NCBI RefSeq assembly: GCF_030272615.1
Contig: NC_081415.1
Span: 375,609,392 to 375,673,391, forward strand
Reading direction: 5' to 3'
Length of the DNA stretch: 64,000 bases
DNA from: Cryptomeria japonica
Taxonomy: Eukaryota; Streptophyta; Pinopsida; Cupressales; Cupressaceae
Position numbers and translations under genes: made by a program
Part shown: piece by piece, positions 23,133-35,882 of the stretch
Numbering within the stretch: the stretch's first letter is position 1
Layout of the letters: the number at the start of each line of letters is the position of its first letter
Notes under the pieces: model-generated
Database searches by the model: none
Seen by the model: the letters and a program-made list of their open reading frames with translations, nothing else
Told to the model about the DNA's origin: nothing

Positions 23133-26100
23133 TGCAAAATGGTAGCAAAAGATTTTTGACTCAACAGGATAGATTTTAGTGGATAAGTTGTTCCGGTAGA
23201 GATATTGGACCGATATGGTAAACTGGTATGTATAGTATGTTACCAGTATAGATATTGACCATAATTACAGATTATGATCATTGCAGTGACTCTGGTGGCT
23301 TGGACTGATAAAATTATGTCTCAGGTGATATTGGAGAAGTCCTGAATGACAATGTGTTGGTCTGGTAGCTGATCTTGTATGCATACATCATTTTTATTTA
23401 ACTGGTTTGATAGTTGACATGATGGTGATGTGGTTTGTCATTGTGGTCATGTAAGATCATGTCCCAGGTTGAGATAGATATCATGGAAGTGGAATACCAT
23501 CAGTAGATCATGTATGCTTAGCTATATTGGTACAAGGTAAAGATTGGAGCCTCTGTTTAGGACCTAACATGCAAAGAAGATCTGAGATCTATGGTTCAGG
23601 AGGAGTTCATAGCTTTACATCCCTTGATTTTTGAACCATATGTTGGCCAAAGAGAGAGAGTTACTTGTTGGTTCCCAAAAAAAATGGGTTTACACTGCCA
23701 CAAGGCAGAGATCAAGTTGTTCTCTTCAAAAATATATATGGAAAGCCACTTCCAACTATCAATATCCTTCAGGCTTGGACCAACATCAACAAGGATACAA
23801 GATCCTTCTACACTACGGACTCTGCAGAATCTGGGAGGGTAATCCCTTCAGTGAAATCCCTGATCTCTACAACAATACACATGAATCTACTAAAAACAAA
23901 GAAGATTATCTCATAAAAGGGCTCAACAGAAAGGGAGAATGCTCAAGGATGGCAAATCCTTCAGTGATCCTCGACCTTGGGCTAGAGCATGAGATGGGCG
24001 GAACAACTTTCAGAAAATACATGAAAACGTAACAAATGATATTATGATATTTGAAAGATTTTTCTGAGGAATCACAAAGAAAATAGACTAGAAACCGAAA
24101 ACCTAATGACATTTACTAGCAAATACCAGTGCCTTGTTCATTTGGGCTATAGAGTCTCTGAAAAGTTGCTGAAATCTGATAAAAACTTTGTCTAATAACT
24201 GATTTAGCCTTGAACAATACTGCCTTACAATATCGTTCTGTCTACAATCCCTTACCTAAACTACTTATCAAATCCCGATACAAGTCTTATTTCTCTATAA
24301 TCTCATTCAAGCATTTTAATTAACCCCTTGGACTAAACCATAAAATGGAAAACTACATAGATCATAACAATGCACTAAACAAATGAAACCCTTGATCCCA
24401 TTTGCTCAAAATAAGATACAATTTTACGCAAGAGAGTAAAGATTAGAGAGCATATTTGTATTAATATCACAAGCTATCTTCTATCAGATAACAGATGACA
24501 ATTTCAATTATAGAGTAACCCAATTGAAAAGGAAACTTGTGACTACTTCATTACTTCTCCTCTGCAAAATGACATTATAGTTCCTACAATTTTTTATGAC
24601 TCATCTAAAACTATGTGGAACCTAACCCTGCAGATTGGACCAACTTTTTACACAAATCCTTCTCAGAAATTTTGGAACCGTAACTTTTGGCCTTGATTTC
24701 TCTTAAGTAGAAAATAAGGGAGCAACAAGCTTCAGGCCAAAAGACACCTATCACCAAAACCAAGCCAAAGAGGTTGTACACAATTCTGTTATAAAATATT
24801 CCTTATCCACATGCTGGTGCCCATGATGAGGTGGAGCCAAAATCTTCAACTGATTATCAGTAGAAAACAAATCACTTGATTCATGCTAATATCACCCAGA
24901 CACTTTCGGATGGACCCTAAGATGCTCAGTCTACTCTACACATCATTTCCCTTTTTGAAAAAGAAAACAGATCCCGACAAGAAATAAGATTTAACACGAA
25001 TTAGAGGAAAATCTCCAACCTTTATGCCCCAGATTAGAGGAAATGGAAAGAGGAGCTTGCGGGTAAATATAATTTATTGACAAGGTGTTGCAACTTCCAT
25101 GTCATTGCAGAGACGACTGGCTACCAATCTTGACTCAAACAAATCCTTCTTTCAGTTCCCTACAAGCTCCCTCTTGGAACACTCTACCAACAAATTATAG
25201 AGTAAGAACAAAGGAAATGTCCTAGGTGGCATTTCCCGATAAGAAAAGACTTTCATGCCCCCTTTGACAATCCTTTGATCTTTAACAACCCCTCTGACAA
25301 TGAGCAACCTCATACAAAAAAAAAAAACCATCCAGTGTCACAAAACATGCAACGACTCCATACATAATTTTGTTCCAACACCATCTTCTTACTGATGCAA
25401 AACTGTTATCAGAAAAATGAAGAAGTTTGTATCCGTTTCTACCCATTCTATCACTAGCCTAGTAAGTTTATAATCAAAATTTCATTCAAAATGGAAGTGC
25501 TAATCCATGTGAAGAATCATCATCCTAATATTTTCTACTCATCTTTCCAGCTATGGATTCTAGCAATCATGCCTATAACTCAGGTCACCGTCATTTCTAG
25601 GCCATCACTCCATTGCCACCTGCATATGTTCACCTCGTGTGAATGATTTTGTTTTGATCTTATTCCTTACTGAGTGTATAGTCTTCTGCTTCAAGAATCC
25701 TATCAACAAGCAATCTCTGAATTCATTAGAGAACTCGTGATCCATCATATCTAAACCCCAAAATAACCCTGACCCTTTCACATCTCTAAGATATCATCCT
25801 TAATTGTCTAATCAATCCTTTACCCAACAAGAACCTCGCACAAGCTTCCTCAAGGGTGAGTCAACATTCACAACTTCAAACTCATCGCCATCAATCCTAT
25901 GTCGACAAGTCTGCATCCTATTCATCCTATCTTTCCCGTGCGGGCTATGACCAATATCCTTAAATTTGAAACTCAGTCGTAGATCTTACCCAGCTTGGCA
26001 AATCGAACAATCATTATTTGTCAATGTGGCATTTGACCTTCCATCTGTATCTACAGACCCACAAAGTCATGATTAATCAGTGCCATATCATCTTTCGACC
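23133..26100. other. B internal region without recognisable retroelement genes
   Basis: About 3 kb. The first 400 bp resemble B in composition (ACCGGT-like motifs). From about 23560 the sequence changes in style, with T/C-rich stretches. No RT, integrase, RNase H, protease or known host protein is visible on either strand; frames are short. It may be foreign DNA carried by the element. Confidence 0.4.
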
Positions 26101-26914
26101 AGACTCTGTCTGCGGCCCCACCGTAGATCTTCCTAGTCAGGTCAGGACATGTGGCATCATCTCGTGATGTCATGGTTCGTAACTTCCTTGCAACTTCCAT
26201 TGCGGGAATACGGGGGCCATTGATATGTTCACACTTTATTGCTTTAACACAATGCCTGTTAACCCTTTTAGAATTAAAAGTCGAGCACCTTTTATCTCAC
26301 AACATAACATCATCGTTCATCTTGAGCTCGTGCCAATTGATAGGACTATTAGTAAACCGGTTTTTACCACCTAAAAACTGGTGACACAAGGCTTCGGCAA
26401 GATACACTGCCAGCTTGTCCTTTTTCGCTAAAAACACGTGGCATCATCTTGCGATGTCGCGGTCTTTATCTTCATTGCACTTTCAACCACGGGAAAGTGC
26501 AAACCATCAGATCTATTCTGCTTTTATCAACCGATTGAAACATTTAGAATTTTAGACTTAGGAAAAATGCAGGCATGGGAACAAATATTAAAAGGGACCG
26601 ACGATTGGGAATTTTTTGCACACGACTTTAGGAAAATCATTTCTAAAGTCGGTCGACCACCACTTAGCGCTTAGGAAATAAAATGGCCCCGCCCATGGAA
26701 TACAACCCTCGGCCTTAAGTGGGAAAAAGTAATGACAAAATATATCATTTCTAGGGTTTTCTTCACAAGACATAAGAAATTTTGATAAACCCAAACCCTA
26801 GATCTTGAACCTTGACAGAAGATGCAAATAAAACAAGAAAAATCACTATTTAAGCTCAAAATTGAAAATTTTGATGCAATCAATTTCCAGGGCTATCATT
26901 ACCTACACAGGGGG
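26101..26914 (+). promoter_or_regulatory. Promoter-like segment inside B: G-box repeats and telo-boxes
   Basis: ACATGTGGCATCATCT at 26147 and ACACGTGGCATCATCT at 26434 head two related units 287 bp apart; the second contains the plant G-box/ABRE core CACGTG. Downstream are GGCCCCGCCC near 26683, tctagggtttt (about 26752) and aaccctagatc (about 26792), telo-box motifs in both orientations common in plant promoters and 5' untranslated regions. A short ATG frame (26822-26914) follows. The motif set suggests a captured host promoter; there is no direct proof of activity. Confidence 0.3.
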
Positions 26915-27134
26915 AGAATATAATATCGGTATTATATTGGTATATGCAATTTGGTATTAGTTGGCTATTGAGCCCTCTATCTCAAGTGTTGTTGGATGAG
27001 AGGATGTAGAGTATAATGGTCAAAGGTGGAGAAGCAACCGGTAGAAAGTTATATCAGTCCCCTTTGCCATCGTTGTCAAAGTGGGAGAGAAAACCAGTAG
27101 TATATCTAATACTACATGTGTTGACATCAATGCT

Positions 27135-27146
27135 AAAGGGGGAGAT
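27135..27146 (+). other. Polypurine tract of Copia B
   Basis: AAAGGGGGAGAT abuts TGTTGG of the 3' LTR. A similar AGGGGGAGAATAT at about 26908 may be an older duplicate. Confidence 0.8.
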
Positions 27147-29933
27147 TGTTGGCATTATGTGTTGTAATTGATGTCAACCGACATAGCATGTTACCAATAT
27201 AGCTTGTCACCCGTAAGTATAATATGTCAACCGGTATTGTTGATGTTAATCGATCATTTGAGTCACTGGTATACAAGTTAGTGTTGGGTAGAAGAAACTG
27301 GTACCCGGTATTTAAGTTGGTGTTAACCTGTGAGTAGGCATTGGAGAGAGTTGGCATTATGGTAATGGCAACTAGTGAGTGATATGTTGGCAATATGTTG
27401 TTACCAACCGGTAAGCATGTGACCGATAAGAAAGTAAGGTTGAACTAGTGAAGAAGTGCAGACAATCGGTATGCAGTTTGATGACAATCAACAAGACTCC
27501 CAGTGGATGAAGATGTTTTCATAGGTTGAAGAGAAGACTGACAGAGAGTGTGCTCAACCGGATTATGAGTTTTGGTTGAAGATGTATCTGCTCAAACAGG
27601 GAAGTCATATTGGTGCAATCTTGGAAGCAGAGAGCACAATGTAATGACAACTGGTTCCCACCTATTATTGGTCAGCAAGTGACAAGGATACACTCCCACC
27701 AGGTGTTGGCAGGTTAAGTGCATTGGTCCATCTACTCCCACTGGTTAGTGGTAATACTTAGCTTATCTCACATCATGCATGGAATGCATCACAACCCTTT
27801 GGGATAAGACAAAGAAGTTCAAGGGAGGTGATTGAAGGCTCATACTGGATGAAAAAAGTGAAACATAAAGATGCCTCAGGTGTGTAAAAAGAGAGATATG
27901 CACCAGATCAACAAGAGAAGGCATGATGAGCTACCGGGACAGAAGAGGAAGAGTAAGTTGTGATGAGTTTGTCACTTTGACAAACTAGTTGAGATAGAAA
28001 GAGAGTGCAACCGGGATGCAGATGGAGATTGGTGTTACCACAGTTGGTGACAGTTGAATATTGTTGGCATGAATGTTCTCATGGGTGTTACCGGCATGCA
28101 GGCAGGAGTACTGTCAATCGGTAAACAAGAATAGAGCCATGTTCAAGCAACTAGTACGAACAATTGGAGAAGATTCATATGTTGTGGATCAGGATATATG
28201 CTCATAACATTGGCATGAGTTTGTGATTGAAACCGCATCAAGTTTGATGAACCAGAGAGCACGTTTATAATTGACTGATGTGCACTCTATGAAGAATAAT
28301 GAATACCGGTCCAGTATGCAGGTAGGTAAGTTCACCGGTAAGCATGCAAGGGACAAGCTGAGCCTAGAAGGAACAAGGCATCAACTCATGTGCAGAGAAA
28401 AGGTATCATGACCTAACTGGCTGAACGAAGTAGAGCATGGCTTAAAGGGTAACCTATAAGGCGAGAAGACCGATAGTGTAAGGTAGATACCAGTAGTGTG
28501 TTTTTGGTCAGTGTCTGAGTCTAAACCGACATAGTGAACTGAGGTGGATGCTGACAAAGATGACATGTGGTCTCCAGGTGGCAAATGTGTAGTGGTAGAT
28601 GAATGGTGTGTCGGTGAAGTTGTCGACTAAGTCCGTGTTTAATGCAGTCGGCAAAAATTACAAATGAGTTGCAGAGGTTTGCGGTTTGATGCAGACTGAA
28701 GATCTAAGTGATGCAATAATTGATGAAGGACGTCCAATTGCAGATATGATTTGGAGTAGAAAACAACAAGAGCATTTAATGTGATTGACAAAAGCAAAGA
28801 CCATGTTTGTCAAGTTTAGTAAACGTGTATTGGAAGAAAAGAGTTGGCGGTGTTATATGATTTGTTGTAGGTTGACAATATAATAGACAAGATCATATAT
28901 GATATGATACATATGAAGTTGGTGAAGGAAAACCTAGCGCGCCAAGATTGAATCTTTGTTTTGGTTAGATAGCACAAGTATAAATGTGTAGAACAAAGAT
29001 CAAATTTTATGATGCTATAATGTCAGATGAGTGTGTGAGTGTGCATCAGAGAGTTAATCAATCAGAGATTTCATCTAAGAACATTGAAGTGACTGAATGC
29101 TTGAAGAGTTAATTGGTGAGAAGGGTTTAACTGGTAAGCAGAGTAACTGGTAACTAGGTGTATGGTCTGATAGTTCAGCTAATCGGTAGAGTCTAAACTA
29201 GTAAAGCAACAACAACAATAAGAAAAGGAGAGTAGAGAGAAAGTGAGAAGAGGTCAGACATGGAAAAGGTTGAGTAGCAAAAAATTCCAAGAGGGTGAGC
29301 AGAGTACCCATGGTGACAAGTAGTAGTGAGTCAAAGTGAGCAGAGAACTGATAGAGAATAGAGCAAAGTTGAACTGGAAGAGAAGAGCTAAATAGAAAGA
29401 GAGACTTAATTGCAGGGGTTACATAATTCATTTGTAAATGGGTTATAACTATTGTATTGAATTGATAACATTCATTGTAATCACTAAGTTGGTACTCGGT
29501 GCAAGGTTTGGTGCTCCTTAGGTTCGTGCCCTAAATTAGCAGGGGTTGTTGCTCCTTGGGTAGGTGCCCTAAATTAGTAGGGGTTGGTGCTCCTTAGATT
29601 GGTTCCCTAAATCAGTAGGGGTTGGTGCTCCTTGGGTTGGTGTCCTAAATCATTGTAATACAATTGTTCATTGTGAGGCTGGATTGGAGCAGTAGACTCC
29701 AGCAACATTTCTCATTGAGGTTTTTCCCACATTGGGTTTTCCTCATATATCTGGTGTTATGTGATGTGTCTTTGTGTGTTCTTGCATCTTAATCTCTTCC
29801 TTGTCCAACTGGTATATTCACTTAGTGTTTAAACTTCTAACTGGTACACATAGTCAGGTTTACAAGGTTGATAATATTGAAAACCACTGATTCACCCCCC
29901 CCCCCCCCTCTTAGTGGCATCTTATGTTTTATA
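27147..29933 (+). repeat. 3' LTR of Copia B (2,787 bp)
   Basis: Parallel to 17174-19976 throughout; the end has decayed from TTCTACA to TTTTATA. It holds the 38-bp array (units at 29501, 29539, 29577, 29615). A 14-base C run (29895-29908) replaces the four or five C of the 5' LTR, a local slippage expansion. Confidence 0.85.
29501..29652 (+). repeat. 38-bp tandem repeat, four units, in 3' LTR of B
   Basis: Same unit and copy number as in the 5' LTR, so the array predates the insertion. Confidence 0.85.
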
Positions 29934-29938
29934 AAAGC

Positions 29939-30530
29939 ATTTTTTACTATTCAATGAGAGATTTTGATCCTTGCATCTATATCAAACCTTACTTATATTA
30001 TATAATGATTCTTGAAAGGAGTCTCCATAAGTAGTAAAGTCATCCATGTAGATTTCCGTGCAATTATGAGACATGTTTTAGAAAATACTAATAATTGTCC
30101 TTTGAAAAGTTGTTGGTGCATTGCATAGGCCAAATGGTAAGACAAAATATGCATGTTCCCCATGGGAAATTGAATGTGGTTTTCTCTTGATCCTCTAAGG
30201 CTATCTTAATTTGATTATAGCCACTGAAACCATTAAAAAATGAAAAGTACTTTCCTGCCAAAGAATCTAAAACTTGGTCTATGAAAGGTAATGGGAAGTG
30301 GTTGTTCTTAGTTACTGAATTTAGTTCCTTATAGTCTAGACAAACTCTCTCCACCATTTACCTCCCTTTTTAGGAACAATGACCAAGGGAGACACCCATT
30401 CACTGTCTTAAATGGGGTAAATAAAACATGCATCTAACAATGTTTGTAATTATTCTTTGAATATCTCCCTCACTATAGAGTTGACCCTCCTTTGTGGTTG
30501 TCTGATCGATCTGTTATCTTCCTTGATGTA
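29939..30530 (-). pseudogene. pol: Athila-type RT, N-terminal half of element C
   Basis: From 30530 downward the minus strand gives LLDACFIYPI, DSEWVSPLVIVPKKG, then RVCLDYKELNSVTKNNHFPL, FNGFSGYNQIKIALEDQEKT, and a fingers/palm region broken after FPWGT. These are Athila-lineage RT motifs and continue logically into 17168 on the far side of B. A stop interrupts the IYPI-DSEW part. The fragment is cut at 30531 by the truncated LTR1 of D, so protease and gag of C are absent. Confidence 0.8.
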
Positions 30531-30531
30531 G

Positions 30532-31579
30532 ATCTTTCTATTAATTAATATTTTATTAATTAATTCATCTATCTTATTCCTCTAATTAATTAAATATCTA
30601 AATATTTAATTATCTTATTCCTCTAATTAATTAAATATCTAATATTTAATTATTCCTCTAACCAAGTTAATTAAATATCTAATATTTAATTATCTCCTCC
30701 AAACAATTAAATATCTAATATTTAATAATTATTCTCCTATCCTATAGTCTCAAATATTAAATAATTCTTAAATTATTTAATATCTCTTTTCCAACTCATC
30801 CTCCATCTCCACTTCATCTTCCCTTTGCCAACTCATCAAACATGTGGCTAAGGAAATTAATATTTCTTAATATTAATTCATGATTTATCTTCAACCTCCA
30901 AACTTAATGAAAATTGTGTACGTACACACATTTCATAACCATTTCCTATATTCTCTCCAACACCCCCTACATCTTGGGAAGGACTTGAGTCCACTTGTCC
31001 TCTCATGCCTAAATTTCCTCCAACCATCCCTAGATTCCCTCAGTCAGCAACCCAGTCAAGGTGAGATGAGTGACACTTGTCTTCTCCTTCCCCCTTTCTC
31101 TCAACCTTCACCTTTTCTCACAACCATTCAAATCTGCAGATCTGATCGTGACCGTTGATTTGAGCCACATCATCTTATCCTCTCAAAGTCTATAAAATCA
31201 AGAGCTTCAGTTGAGAGGAAGTTAGTCTTCAAAAATAGTTTTCAAGCCAATCTTATGCATCTGTGAGTTTTTGAAGCAAATAGCAAATATCATTTTAGCA
31301 ATATTATCATACAGTATCATTTAGCATAATCATGTAGCTTTGCATATCATACTATCAGTTAACTACAAGTTATCAGTCTATTCTTCATATGCCATCTTGG
31401 AAGCCAACAGTGCATTGTCTGAGAGCACACCATCTGCAACCAGGAACAATAGAGTTAGGACACAATGAGACATAAGCCATGAAGGTAAAATAATGATTTA
31501 TTTTAGTATGTATTTCATGTAGTTTCATTGGTGGATTTTGGATTTCCTGTATGCATTTCCATTGTATTTTGTGAAACTA
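30532..31579 (+). repeat. LTR1 (5' LTR of Tat element D), lacking its first ~117 bp
   Basis: Matches LTR2 from 46529 to 47576 with about eight differences by eye, all transitions. The first 117 bp of LTR2, including TGTATACACC, are missing, so the target duplication is lost. TATAAAA lies at 31191-31197. An open frame at 30880-31158 recurs in LTR2 only through LTR identity. Confidence 0.85.
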
Positions 31580-33621
31580 GCTTCCTTTTGTGAAACGAAC
31601 TTTATTGCAGGTTTCTAACAATTTCTTGTAGATTTGGAGGAGTTAACTTAAGATTTAGTGATTTCTTTTCTAGCTTTTTCAAAGTTGGTTAAAAAGAATT
31701 CATATTTATTTTTCAAATTTGGTGTTCTAAAAAATACCTCACTTGTTTTTGGGCTATAAAAATAATCACATTTGCAAGGTAAAAAAAACAACAAATCAAA
31801 CATTTACTTTCTTGCAAAGTTAGGATTCACATCTCAAATTTTGGGCTCTAAAAAGAACAACAATCTTTTATTTTCTTGCAAAGGTAAAAAGCACAATCAA
31901 TCTTATATTTTGCAAGTTAAAAAGAACAATCAACTTGTCTATTCTTACGAAGCAAGTTACTTTTTGCAACGATTTTCATTTTGTTGACCAGGATTTCCAA
32001 ATCCTGGTTTAGAAAATCATTTACTATATGGGGCTAAAATAAACACCATACTTGTTGGAGCAACATCTCCAAGTAGAGGATAGATCACATTGCTATGGAA
32101 AGTTAAAAAGAACACTTGTATTTCGTGTCTCGAAAGTGGTAGGTATATGCTCTCCCCTTAATTGGGTGACCAAAAAGCCAAACCCACTCTTTTACGCTTT
32201 CTTTACTTTCAAGCATTTAATCCTTTAGAGGGCCTGCCTTCCCGAGCTACCTTGAGGGGGCCAGTGAGAGGGGAACGACCTAAAGTGGAAACGGGCTAAT
32301 ACCGAGTCCTTCCAATCCACTATAAATAAATCGTGTTTGTGACGAAAGTCCCAAACAACATGTGCTGATAAGTTCATACCGACACTATTTTTCCCCATAA
32401 ACCCTATGGAGTGTAACCTCTATAGGCTGGGAACCTTCTGTATTTATAGAGCTGAAAGTGCCACATGTATGGCCACATGACTGGAAGCCTTTACTAAAAA
32501 CCACTTGTACTAGTTGCCAAAAACCTTCTAGTTGTTGGCGCAGGAGGTCGGACCTCTGAAGCAGCTCACACACATACGGTTCCTAGTAGAGATATAAAGT
32601 TTGCCATGGGGAGTTTTCATGGAAACTAGTGCTTGGCTGCCCCGAAGAAGTGAGTGCCAAGGGTGGAGCCAGTGGGGTCAAGCATCTAAATATCCGCTTC
32701 GAATAGCATAGCCTCGAGGGAAACTCCATGTGAGATTCAACAACTATTGTCTCAGCCTGCCATAGGGATTTGTACTTGCTTGTGCTTTTCATTTATTAAA
32801 AATTGTGTCTTCTATGTCTGTAACATGTTCCAAATGGTCAAAAATTGAAGAAAATTATCATCTACAAGAGATCAAAAATCAACAAATTTCTGAAAAGTGT
32901 GATCAAAAGGATAAAACAAAAAGCATTCCAACACTTGAAGCACCAACTCAAAATCAAAGTATCAAAACATCAAAATATCAAAATAATCCTTGAAGTAGAT
33001 TTGTCTCTAAATCATCACGTATTTTCAAGATAGCTCAAAACAACTAGGTTGCTAATCCTATAGGTTATTCCCAAAAGGTTCTATAACATCAACATTCAGC
33101 AAGCTATTGATTCAAACATCTTAAGTGCAAAAATCAACATCCTTGTCAAGTCTCTCATCAGGATAATCAAATCCTCTATCACGAAGCTTGATCAATCTAT
33201 ACTAAGTTCCTAATCTTGGATATATCTTTCCTATTTTAAACTTAGGTTACATCAAAACCAAAATTGCACCAACATTGGAATCAAACTTGTAAACTATCAA
33301 ATGCTTATATGACTTTTAAGTGTCACCTTAAGAAAAGAAAACCCAGTTACAAAGCTACTCAGAAGAGAATAAGATTCTTGTATATCAATCGCAAGATCTT
33401 ACTAAAACATAGAACATTCCTACACCATTTTCATCACTACTTACGTGGCTGCGGTATAGAATTTGACGGTGAAACTCTACAAAGACGTGCTTTTCAACAA
33501 AGAGACGCTTTATCCCAACGAACAAACAATGGTGGTAAGATCAATAAAGCATATCTTCCTAAACCAATAATCACCTATTGACCTTGTCCTTGGGAACTTT
33601 TGACAACTTTGAAATAATCAC
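31580..33621 (+). other. Leader of element D
   Basis: 2 kb without a gene. 31690-31960 has a degenerate repeat of about 40 bp (ttcttgcaaagt, taaaaagaacaatcaa). 32220-32560 matches E's leader at 47755-48090 (gggcctgcct, gagaggggaacgacc, gtgacgaaagtc). No primer-binding site of the tRNA-Met type was found. Confidence 0.6.
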
Positions 33622-35360
33622 ATGCCAGTTTGGACTAGAGCCCAATACAAACAACTTAGAAAACAACAACAAATGGAGGAAGAAGATACCACTTTTGGAT
33701 TTACCATTGTTGATGAAGAAGCCACCAATAGCACCATTAGAGACCTAGAACAAGATTTCAAATTTGATAGGCTAATGGAAAAATTGTTGGCAAAACAAAA
33801 AGAAAAATATCTCTTGATGTTGGCAAAATCCGGAGCTAAACTACCACAAGACTTTAACATAGAAAGCTTAAAACAAGATGCAGAGACAAGTAACACCCAA
33901 AACATAGATGAGAAAAATAACGAAGATATGAACAACGAAGAAACAAGGAAAGAAAGGGATGATAAAAGAAAAGAGTGTAGTGACAAAAAGACTCATGACG
34001 AAACAAGGAGAGACTATGCAGATAATCCCTTATCAAACCTTACTCAACAAATACAAGCTCTACAACAGCAAATACAAGACATGCAAAATGGGACAAGCTC
34101 CAAGAAATATTCATTACAAGATATATGCCCATATCCTTTTGATAAAAATTTGAATATGATGCCATTTCCGCAACATTGCAAGATCCCTAAATATGACAAA
34201 TACGATGGAAAATTTGATCCTCAAGATCACATTAGGGAGTTTTGTACTATAAGCATGGAATTTGCTCACGAGGAAACTTACCTTATGCGTCTTTTTCCTA
34301 GGAGTTTAAATGGACAATCAATGGAGTGGTTTTCAAGATTACCATCTGGAATCAAATCCTTTGAAGAACTTGTGAATAGGTTTATTTCACAATATTCCTA
34401 CAATATAAGGAATAAAATAACAATGCTAGATCTTTGCAATATTAAACAAAAGAATGGAGAATCCTTTATGATCTTTTTACAAAGATGGAAATGCATGTTT
34501 AATAGGTATCCCCGGGATGTACCTGATCAAGAAAAAATGGACATATTCATTGATAATCTTATCAGTGAAATGAGTTATCGACTAAGGATGCAATGTCCTC
34601 CCTCTTTTGCCAAAATGATCGAAAATGGTCTGAAAATAGAGAACGCAATGGTAAAGAAGGAGAAATAAAACTTCACAATAATTCATACAATAATAACAAC
34701 AACAACAACAATGACAAACCCAAGTTCTGGTCAAAGAATAGGAATGTCAGCAATGAAGGAAATGATGATAAAAATACTGCAAAACAACAACAACCAATTT
34801 TCAATCTATCAAGTCAAATCCCAAGCAGCAACAATCTAGAAAACAATAAAGCCAAGTCCTTTTTCTCTAATCCTCGGAGAAAATTCACAAATATTGGAGA
34901 ATCTTTAGAATCAGCTCTAAAAACTTTGCTTGCTAACAAATTGGTTGTTTTACCAGAAGCAAGAATTTATGAACCACTAGTTAAGCCAAATTGGTGGAAA
35001 GACAATCACTTTTGCAATTATCATCGGAATAAAGGACACCTAACAAATGATTGTCAAAGATTGAAACACATTATCCAAGATCTAATTGATAATGGAACCA
35101 TCACGGTGGATAGCCATAAGACAAATGAATCACACTTGGCTTTTAAAACTCCGCTTCCAAACTATGATAAAGGTGAATCATCCCAATTGGAAAATGACAA
35201 AGGAAAAACCAAGGTAAATTACACTTATACATACGATGATGTAGTAAATGTGATCATTATTAACGAAAATCAATCTTCAGAACCAATCAACGTTATCACA
35301 AGAAGCAAAGCAAAGGTTACCTTTCCAGGTATAGCAAAAGACTCAACATCCACATCATAA
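33622..35360 (+). pseudogene. gag: gag of Tat element D, one frameshift
   Basis: ATG at 33622 (MPVWTRAQYKQLRKQQQ) opens a 348-codon frame. A charged N-terminus and coiled coil (LTQQIQALQQQIQDMQNG) are followed by the capsid-type domain (KYDGKFDPQDHIREF, FPRSLNGQSMEWFSRLP, FMIFLQRWKCMFNRYP). Against copy E, one base is missing near 34649, ending the frame at 34668. The rest continues in another frame to 35360: an Asn-rich run, then zinc knuckle CNYHRNKGHLTNDC (about 35014-35055), the C-x2-H-x4-H-x4-C variant seen in Tat Gags, and a tail TRSKAKVTFPG. Gag would form the particle. The frameshift makes it defective. Confidence 0.85.
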
Positions 35361-35411
35361 CAATACAATTTAGTAGAGCAATTACAACGATTACCCGCTC
35401 AAATATCAATT

Positions 35412-35882
35412 TTGGAACTTCTCAAGATTTCACCTATGCATAGGGAAATTTTGGAGAAATCTTTAGTGGAAACAATGGTTTCAAAAGATTTGGATACAGA
35501 TCAGTTCCAAAACATGGTAGGACATCTTATAGCCCCTCATTGCTTATCATTTTCTGAAAATGATGATGCATCTTTACAACATCCTCACAATGCTCCTTTA
35601 TATGTTGAAGTATCCATTAATAAAACTCATGTCAAACGTGTACTCATAGATGGAGGAGTTGGCTTAAATATTTGTGCATTAAGTTTGATAAAAGCTTTGG
35701 GCTATTCAGATAATGCAATGGACCCGAAAAAGAAAATAACCATCAAGGCTTACGATGAAGCAGAACGTTCTTCTAAAGGAACTGTTGTGCTACCAATAAA
35801 GATAGGACCCGTGGTAAAGGATACATTGTGTCAAGTTTTAGACTTGAATCTCTCCTACAACATTCTTCTGGGAAGACCCTAG
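35412..35882 (+). pseudogene. pol: Aspartic protease of element D
   Basis: 156 codons open to a TAG at 35880-35882. The active-site motif is LIDGGVGLNIC (35644-35676); copy E has DGGASLNIC, so D has a changed residue after DGG. The C-terminal family motif YNILLGRP is present and the stop replaces the Trp codon expected next (CTGG to CTAG). The protease would process Gag-Pol. The stop separates it from the downstream module and RT. Confidence 0.8.

Larger units (their letters stand above)
17174..29933 (+). mobile_element. Copia-type LTR element B, non-autonomous, nested in Athila C
   Basis: Long direct LTRs (17174-19976, 27147-29933) both start TGTTGGCATTATGTGTTGT. A perfect tRNA-Met primer site follows the first and a polypurine tract precedes the second. 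Inside are a broken Copia-style gag and, after about 23133, no RT, integrase or RNase H motif. About 4 kb of other sequence fills the space, and a 794-bp solo LTR is nested at 22334. It behaves like a large derivative element depending on a relative's enzymes. LTR copies look roughly 90 percent alike by eye, so the insertion is old. Confidence 0.8.

Noticed and set aside
23591-24032. Overlapping plus-strand frames in B filler
   Set aside because: Three phases open at once with no domain; more likely compositional.
19223-29431. Hydrophobic antisense frame present in both B LTRs (19480-19223 and 29431-29198)
   Set aside because: Presence in both places follows from LTR duplication; Leu-rich composition comes from a GAGA-rich plus strand; no known family.
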